Assembly (NCBI GenBank): GCA_028571685.1 | Contig: CM053158.1 | Span: 61,348,001 to 61,412,000 of the forward strand | Length of the DNA stretch: 64,000 nucleotides | Origin: Heterohyrax brucei | Taxonomy: Eukaryota; Chordata; Mammalia; Hyracoidea; Procaviidae | Direction: 5' to 3' | In this document: positions 57,491 to 64,000 of the stretch, in pieces | How the letters are laid out: each line of letters opens with the position of its first letter | How positions within the stretch are numbered: the stretch's first letter is position 1 | The notes under the pieces: generated by a model | What the model saw: the letters and a program-made list of their open reading frames with translations, nothing else | Database searches by the model: none | Told to the model about the DNA's origin: nothing | Made by a program: the position numbers and the translations under genes

Positions 57491-58869
57491 AGTCCTCGTA
57501 TACAAACTATACTATATACCCAGTAAGATGACCATTGTTATAAAAACAGAAGCAAAATAACAAGTGCTGGCAAGGATGTAGAACAATTATTCTCCTTGTC
57601 CATTATAGATAGGACTATAAAACAGTATAGCCACTGTGGAAAATGGATTGGTGGTTCCTCAAAAATTGAAACACAGAATTACCGTATGATCCAACAATTC
57701 TACTACTAGGTATACACCCAAAAGACTTGAAAGAAGAACTGAAATCGGTGAGTGTATACCGCACTTACCTTGCCTATTAGATAATCTACACCTACACAGG
57801 TATTCACTATACCACTACGCACAATAGTCAAAAGGTGAATGGATAAACAAAATGTGGCATATTCATAAACTCAGAATTATTTAGCCATGGGAACTGAAAT
57901 TCTTCTTTGTTTTTTAGTTATGATTGAAAGCTTACAATATAAATTTGCATGCTGACATATCTGTAGCTCTCACTGCTCTCCTTGCCCAGTGACAGCACAC
58001 TCTTCCTTTCCATTCCATACTTGTCATATCCTCCTAACAGTCTCCTGTCCCCTCCTCTTCACCCTGTCCATTCCCCTCTAGTCAGAGGCCAGTAGGATGA
58101 CATCCTGTAGATGCCTAGAACCATGAAGCCCACACACAATATGGTCACTTTGTGTCCCCAAGTCCATTCCATTCCTACCCGAAAAGTTGACCTCAGTAAT
58201 GATCTGTGATCAGTGTGGCAGCAGCAGGTCTAGGGGCCATGATCCCAGGGTAACTCTGAAGACTTCAACCATCAATTGCAGTCTTTAAGTGGAGTTCCTA
58301 GGGTGGACCTCTTTTTTCTTATGTTGCCACTGGAACTCAACAATGTGAGCCCCATCATGGCTGTTATTGGTGGTGGCCAGGCACCATATGGTTCTTCTGG
58401 TCACATGGTGATACAGTCACCCATTCACAGGGTCTCTGTGTATTCTGGGTCCTTTGTCCCTTATGTTGCTGTTGTCCATGGTGATCCCCAGGTTCGAGCT
58501 GAGTCGGGACCATCTGGTGTACCTCAGATTGCAGCTTGCTAGTTTTTAAAACCCCAAACGCCAATCATCTATATGGGGTGCAGAGGACTCTCTCAGCAAT
58601 AGGCTAGTTACACCAGTTGGCCTTGATATCCCTTGAGAGCATGGTCCTTAGCCCTCTGCCCCTGCTACTCTATCCTTGCAATACTGGGTTAAAATTGGAA
58701 GAGTTTTCAGGTTATGTTGAACTCCAGTCAATTAATCTTCTTTCTAAGGTGTGCTGTCACTGATTTGACCCAACCAAACTTCTATCAACTATCTAATCTA
58801 TAACCAGCCCTCTCCTTCCCTCCACTGCAGCCATCAAAGTGTCTTGTCTTTGTACATGATCTGTTTTTA

Positions 58870-61800
58870 AGTCCTTATAGTAGGGGTCTCACATAACATT
58901 TATCCTCGTGCCACTGACTGATTTCATTCAACGTAATATCTTCCAATTGAAACCAGGTTATGACACGCATCCTCAAGTTATCATTGCTCTTCACCATCAC
59001 ACAGTACTCCACTGAGTACATGCACCATAGTTTGTTCACCCATTCATTTGTTGTTGGGGATAGGGGTTGATTCCATCTTTTTGCTGTTGTGGACTGTGCT
59101 GCAATAAACATGTGTAGGCATGTGTCTGTTCATGTGACTGCCCTTGATTCTGTAGTATACAATCCAAACAGTGAGGTTACTGGGTCAAATGGTATATATA
59201 TTTCTAGCCTTTTGAGGAAGCGCCAGATTGCTTTGCAAAGGGGCTGTACCATTTTGAACTCCCACCGGCAGTGTATGAGAGTTCCAATTTCTCCACAGCC
59301 TCTCCAGCATTTGTTGTTTTGTGTGTTTTGGATAATGGCCAACCTTGTTGGGGTGAGATGGTATCTCATCATAGTTTTGATGTGAATTTCTTTAATAACT
59401 AATGACCATGAGCATTTCTGCACATGTCTTTTGGTTGCCTGGATATTCTCTTTAGAGAAGGGTCTGCCCATCTCCTTTCCCCAATACTTGATTGGGTTAT
59501 TTACCCTTTTCATGTTGATATTCTGCAGTACCTTGTAGACTATGGAGATCAAGACATTAGTGTGATATACAGTTGCCAAATATTTTTTCACATTCTGTAG
59601 GTGGCCTTTTAATTCTTGTGACAGAGTCTTTGGAAGAGCCAAAGTGTTTGATTCTCAGTAGCTCCCATTTATCTACTTTCTTTTCTTTTAATAGTGCTTT
59701 GTCAGATTTTGAAGTCTAAGTTGTGTATGGAAACTTCCATTGTTGATCCTATTTTTTCTTGCATGAGCTTTATTATACCAGATTTGATATTTAGGTCTTT
59801 TATCCAGTTAGAGTTGGTTTTTATGTAAGGTGTGAGATACGGGTCTTGTTTTAATTTCTGCAAATAGATATCCAATTCTGGCAACATCATTTGTTAAAGA
59901 GACAGTTTTTACCTGAGTTTACAATTTTAGGGCCTTTTTGCTCACGGAATGGTGGCTGGGGTCTCAACTCTGTTCCATTTGTCTGTATGTCTCTTTCTCT
60001 ACCATTACCAGGCTGTTTTGACTACTGTGGCAGTGTAATAGGTTCTAAAGTCAGGTAGTGAGTGGCCTCCCACTGTGTTCTTCTTCAGTAATACTTTGCT
60101 TATCGATAGTTCCCTCCCTTTCCAAACAAACTTTGTGATTTTTTTCTCCATCTCATTGAAAAATACCAGTGGTACTTATACTGGAATTACATTGAATATA
60201 TAGATTGCATTGGGTAAAACAGACATTTTCATAATGTTAAGTCTTCCTATCCATAAGCAGGGTAGGTACTCCATTTATGTAAGTCTTTCTTAGTTTCTTG
60301 CAGTAAGGTCTTCTAGTTCTCTTTGTATAGGACTCTTATTTCTCTAATTAGATTTATTCCTAGGTATTTTATCTTCTTGGGGGCTACAGTAAGTTGCACT
60401 GATTCAGTGATTTCTTCTTTAATAATCTCTTTGTTGGTATAAAGGAATCCTACTGATTTACTTATGTTTATCTTGTATCCTGATACTCTGCTGAACTCTT
60501 CTATTAGTTTGAGTAGTTTACTCATGGATTCTTATCATCTGCAAATAGGGAGATTTTTACTACTTAATTTCTTTGTCTTGTCTAATTTCTCTGGCCAGAA
60601 CTTCTAGTACAATGTTGAATAGGAGAGTGGAGAGTGGGCATCCTTGTCTAGTTCCCATTCTGAAGGGCAATTCTTTCAGTCTCTCTCCAATAAGGATGAT
60701 GTAGGTAGTTGGCTTTGTATAGCTGAGTCTTATTGCAGAGGAATTTACCTTCTATTTCTATTTTACTGAGAGTTTTTTAGCATCAGTGGTGTTAGAATTG
60801 GTTAAATGCCTTTACTGCATCAGTTGACAAAATCAGGTCACTCTTACCTTTTGATGCTACTTATGTGGTTGATCACATTGTTTTTCTGATGTTGAATCAG
60901 CCTTGCATCAGGTTCATGATGGCTTAGTTTTTTAGCTATGTAGCTGAATTCTACTGGCAAGGATTTTGTTGAAGATTTTTGCATCTAAGTTTATAAGTGA
61001 CACTGGTCTATAATTTTCCATTTTTGTTGGACCATTCCCTGGCTTTGATATCAGGGTTATGCTGGCTGCACAGAATGTATGTGGGAATATTCCATACCTT
61101 TCTATGCTGTGAAATAGTCTCAGTAGTACTGGAGTTAACCCTTCTCTAAAAGCTTGACAGAATTCTGCAGTAAAGCTATCCGGGCCAGGGCTTTTTTTAG
61201 TTGTAGTTTTTTGTTTGTTTGTTTTATACTTACTTATTGTGATTGAAAGTGTACAGTCCAGCTTAAATTTGCATGTCCATGCAAATGTGCAGCTCCTACT
61301 GCTCTCTTTGCCCAGTGACAGCACACTCTTCCTTTCTGTTCTATACTTGTCATATCCTCTCAATAATCTTCTGTCCCTTCTTTTCCACCCTCTCCCTCCC
61401 CTCTAGTAAGAGGTCAGCAGGACAACATCCTATAGATGCACAGGAGCATAAAGTGCACACACAATATGGTCACTCTGCATTGGCGAGTCCAATCTATTCC
61501 TGTCAAAGAAGCTGACCTCAGTAATAATTTGTGGACAGGGGCAGCATCAGGACTGGGGTAATGCTTCCAAGGAACCCAAGGACCCCAGACTATCAATTGT
61601 AGTCTTTTAGTGGAGTTCTCAGGATGTATCCCTTTTTATTCTCATGTTGCCACAGAGACTCAACTTTGGTTGGTTGGTAGTTTTTTTGGTGACTTTTTCA
61701 ATCTCTTCATTTGTGATGGGTTTATTAAGTTGTTCTACTTTTCCTCGTGATAATTTTGGTAGGTGATATGAATCTAGGAATTCATCCATTTCCTCTAGGT

Positions 61801-62615
61801 TTTCAAATCTGTTACAGTACAGTCTTTCATAGTATTCTTTTACGATACTTTTGACTTCTGTTGGATCTGTTGTGACATCTCCCATCTCACTGCTTACTTG
61901 GTTTATGTGTTTCCTTTCCTGCTTTTCTTTAGTAAGTTTAGCCAATCATTTGTCAGTTTTGTTGATCTTTTCAAATAACCTGCTTTTGGTCTCTTCAATT
62001 TTTTCAATTGTTCTTCTGGTCCCTGATTCATTTAGTTCTGCTCTAATCTTTATGATCTGTTCTGGTGCCTGAGAGGTTCTTCTGTTGCTCTCTTTCTACT
62101 TGTTCAAGCTATAAGGTTAATGCTCTGGTTTGGGTCCTTTCTTCCTTCCAGATGTGTGCATTTATAGAGATAAACTGACTTCTTAGCACTGCTTTGGCTG
62201 CATCCCGTAGGAAATGTTTTCATTCTTATTTGAATCCATAAATTTATTTCATCCTTGATTTCTGCTACAACCCATGGCTTTTTGAGCAAGATATTGTTCA
62301 GTTTTCATGAGTTCCAATTTCTATCTTTGGTTTTTCTGCCACTGATTTTGACATTTATGGCTTTATGGTCTGAGAAGATGTTTCCAATAATTCAGTGGTT
62401 CCAATTTTGTGGAGATTGGCTTTACATCCTAACATATGGTCTATCCTGGAAAACATTCCATGTGCACTGCAGAAGAAGGTGTAGTTATCTGTTGATGGAT
62501 AAACAGTTTGGTATATGTCGATGAGGTCCAGCTGGTTAATTCTGAAAATAAGATCTTCCATGTCTTTACTGAGCTTTTTTCTTAGAAGATCTGTCCAATA
62601 CTGAAAGTGAAGTGT
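58870..62615 (-). pseudogene. L1 ORF2 fossil, minus strand
   Basis: Frames on the minus strand include 'KLSRGKVEQLNKPITNEEIEKV' (about 61770-61700), '[19 protein letters not shown]' (about 61190-61135), '[20 protein letters not shown]' (about 61065-61005) and 'CGEIGTLIHC' (about 59320-59290). They follow the order of a normal ORF2. Stops, frameshifts and an insertion break the frame. The catalytic FADD region near 60540-60560 is deleted or degraded. Confidence 0.8.
61204..61674 (-). mobile_element. L1 3' UTR insertion nested in a minus-strand L1
   Basis: About 470 bases of L1 3' UTR in reverse, beginning 'tagttttttgtttgtttg' and ending 'cacagagactcaac'. The flanks tttagttg (61196-61203) and tttggttg (61675-61682) look like a target duplication with one change. 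ORF2 sequence resumes at once on both sides. Confidence 0.85.
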
Positions 62616-62833
62616 TGAAGTGAAATTCTAATCCATGCTGAACAGTATCTGATCCCACTTACATAAAATGTTTACAACAGGTAAAAGCATAGAGACCAAA
62701 GTAAGTCAGCTGTTACCAGGGAGTGGGCACAGAGAATGAAGTTATCAAAGCAATTAGCCACATATCCTACATCCTCCTACTTCTGATTCTCCTTCTCTCT
62801 CTGTTGTTCTGGGTGAATAGAGACCAACTGTTG

Positions 62834-63000
62834 GAAATCCTGGTGTCGTAGTAGTTAAGCCCTACATCTGTTAACCAAAAGGTCAGCAGGTTGAATCCAC
62901 CAGTCACTCCTTGAAAATTCTATGGAGCAGTTCTACCCTGTCCTATAAGGTCACTATAAGTAGGAACTGACTCAACAACAGTAGGTTTGGTTTTTTGGTT
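62834..63000 (+). repeat. AfroSINE, plus orientation
   Basis: 'ggaaatcctggtgtcgtagtagttaagccc' to 'ctgactcaacaacagtaggtttgg' plus T-rich tail. Confidence 0.88.
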
Positions 63001-63009
63001 GTGATTTGC

Positions 63010-63180
63010 AGAAACCCTGGTGGCACAGCAGTTAAGTGCTACGGTTGCTAACCAGAGGTTGGCAGTTCAAATCCGCCAGGCACTCTTTGGAAACTACAGG
63101 GCAGTTCTACTCTGTCTCCAGGGTCATTGTAAGTTGAAATCGACTTGATGGCAGTGGGCTTGTTTTATTTTTTTGGTTAT
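63010..63180 (+). repeat. AfroSINE, plus orientation
   Basis: 'agaaaccctggtggcacagcagttaag' to 'gaaatcgacttgatggcagtgggcttg' plus T-rich tail. It lies nine bases after the previous copy, suggesting insertion into that copy's tail. Confidence 0.9.
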
Positions 63181-63219
63181 AACGTGGATAGCCATTTGTA
63201 ACTTTTTGAGACCTCATGT

Positions 63220-63740
63220 GTTACACAAGAACTAGGAGGCAGAACAAGACTATACATGTTATTAGGTCAATTAACTGGGATGTTCCATGAAACCAAAACC
63301 CTAAAGCCAGAGAACCAAATCTCAAGAGGTGTTGTCTTGTACATAAGCAGCCTCAGTAGCTGCTCTTTCACTGTTGTTGTTTTATCTATCACAGAACTTT
63401 TCCAGTTAACTTTTTACAGGTACAGAACTTACTGACAACAATTACAATAACCAGCTGTTCAACCTCACCCTTAATGTAATTTTTCCATTCCAAGTAAACC
63501 CTTACTTTCTGCCTCCTTCCTGCCCTGGTAACACTAATAAACTTTGGTTTCTATACATTTGATTTTTCTTGTCTTTTTATATCAGTGGGGATATAACAAT
63601 ATTTGTCCTTTGTGATTGACTTATTAGACTCAACGTAATGTCCTCTACGTCTGCCACACTGCTGGATGTATTACGACTTTGTTCTACTGGCTCAGTAGTA
63701 TTCCATCATATGTACATACCACATTTTATTTATTAAATTC
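63220..63740 (-). mobile_element. Old L1 3' end, minus orientation
   Basis: 'aataaactttggtttctatacatttg', 'ttgtcctttgtgattgactta' and 'gtagtattccatcatatgtacataccacatttta' form the reverse of an old L1 3' UTR and ORF2 end. 63220-63400 is probably more of the same UTR. Confidence 0.65.
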
Positions 63741-64000
63741 ACAAAAGTGATGTTACATACATTATTCTACCACAGTAGTAATTTAAAAAGAGAGAGAAGA
63801 CTCCATTACAAACCTTCATATGAGGGCAAGGTGAGAAAATAAAGACAAACTTAAACAGCTAAGCAATGTGATGTAAGAATCCAAGTTCTGTCTGTCTCAA
63901 TTCACACTATAACCTACTGTCAATCAGCAGATGTACTCAACATATATAAGCAATTTGGGGCATTCACTTTTAAGATAGTAATTATCACTACAATGTCTAT
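63741..64000. other. No recognised feature
   Basis: Short end stretch with no named repeat or frame. Confidence 0.4.

Larger units (their letters stand above)
57895..62629 (-). mobile_element. 5'-truncated L1, minus orientation, with target-site duplication
   Basis: The body 57904-62620 is flanked by tgaaattct at 57895-57903 and 62621-62629. From left it shows the 3' UTR (to about 58870), then ORF2 in reverse: C-terminus (59642-59130, 'CWRGCGEIGTLIHCRWEF'), reverse transcriptase (about 60300-61950) and the end of the endonuclease (62561-62355, 'NYTFFCSAHGMFSRIDHM'). It is truncated within the endonuclease. An L1 3' UTR at 61204-61674 interrupts it. Confidence 0.9.
56922..62830 (+). mobile_element. 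Old L1 fragments flanking later insertions
   Basis: Old L1 ORF2 end and 3' UTR are visible at 56922-56953, 57491-57894 ('tagccactgtggaaaatgg') and 62630-62830 ('atctgatcccacttacataaaatg', 'gctgttaccagggagtggg'). They are collinear once the mariner (56954-57490) and the minus-strand L1 (57904-62620) are removed. Confidence 0.7.

Overview
This window is mammalian nuclear DNA made almost entirely of transposable elements, and I find no intact host gene. The repeats point to an afrotherian, most likely an elephant. They include many copies of the tRNA-derived AfroSINE (recognisable from the 'gtggttaag ... gctaacc ... tcagcagttcaaatcc' head and the 'atgagtcagaatcaactc ... gcagtgggtttggtttt' tail), a BovB-like RTE LINE whose 3' end resembles one end of that SINE, long L1 elements with a shared 1 kb 3' UTR, MaLR-like solo LTRs and palindromic mariner elements. 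Ancient MIR fragments (near 2.4, 17.3, 30.1 and 30.7 kb) place it among therian genomes. Species was judged from remembered repeat families, not from a database search.

Layout. 1-1580: the 3' end of a decayed gammaretrovirus-like provirus (integrase C-terminus, a remnant env, polypurine tract, 3' LTR) abutting half a mariner. 1815-4020: sequence with no recognised repeat except a MIR. 4020-5720: old L1 (+). 5722-6335: RTE (-). 6336-14950: a long L1 (-) with SINEs, a mariner and a solo LTR nested inside it. 14950-17095: RTE (-) carrying endonuclease and reverse transcriptase remnants. 17390-26000: three L1 (+) fragments with nested SINEs, an LTR, a mariner and an RTE. 26390-29702: two RTE fragments, one apparently with an inverted 5' part. 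29703-33532: mostly unrecognised sequence with SINEs, MIRs and a microsatellite. 33533-38342: an L1 (+) with tandem 5' UTR monomers and a large internal deletion. 38353-40600: unrecognised. 40600-53700: L1 (+) fragments, with a nearly complete young L1 (44573-51757, clear target-site duplication) nested in an old L1. 55088-56911: a 5'-truncated L1 (+) of the same young type. 56922-62830: an old L1 (+) split by a mariner and by an L1 (-) that itself carries an L1 insertion. 62834-63740: two tandem SINEs and an L1 (-) 3' UTR.

Nothing here works together as a pathway. The reading frames of 60-377 codons are decayed L1, RTE, mariner or retroviral frames, or chance frames. The value of the window is as a layered record of insertion: several order-of-events relations can be read from nesting and target-site duplications. 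The observations most worth checking are the palindromic composite mariner present in three full copies, the monomeric L1 5' UTR, a 31-base insertion flanked by a 7-base duplication, and a probable twin-primed RTE. I do not see a new gene system.
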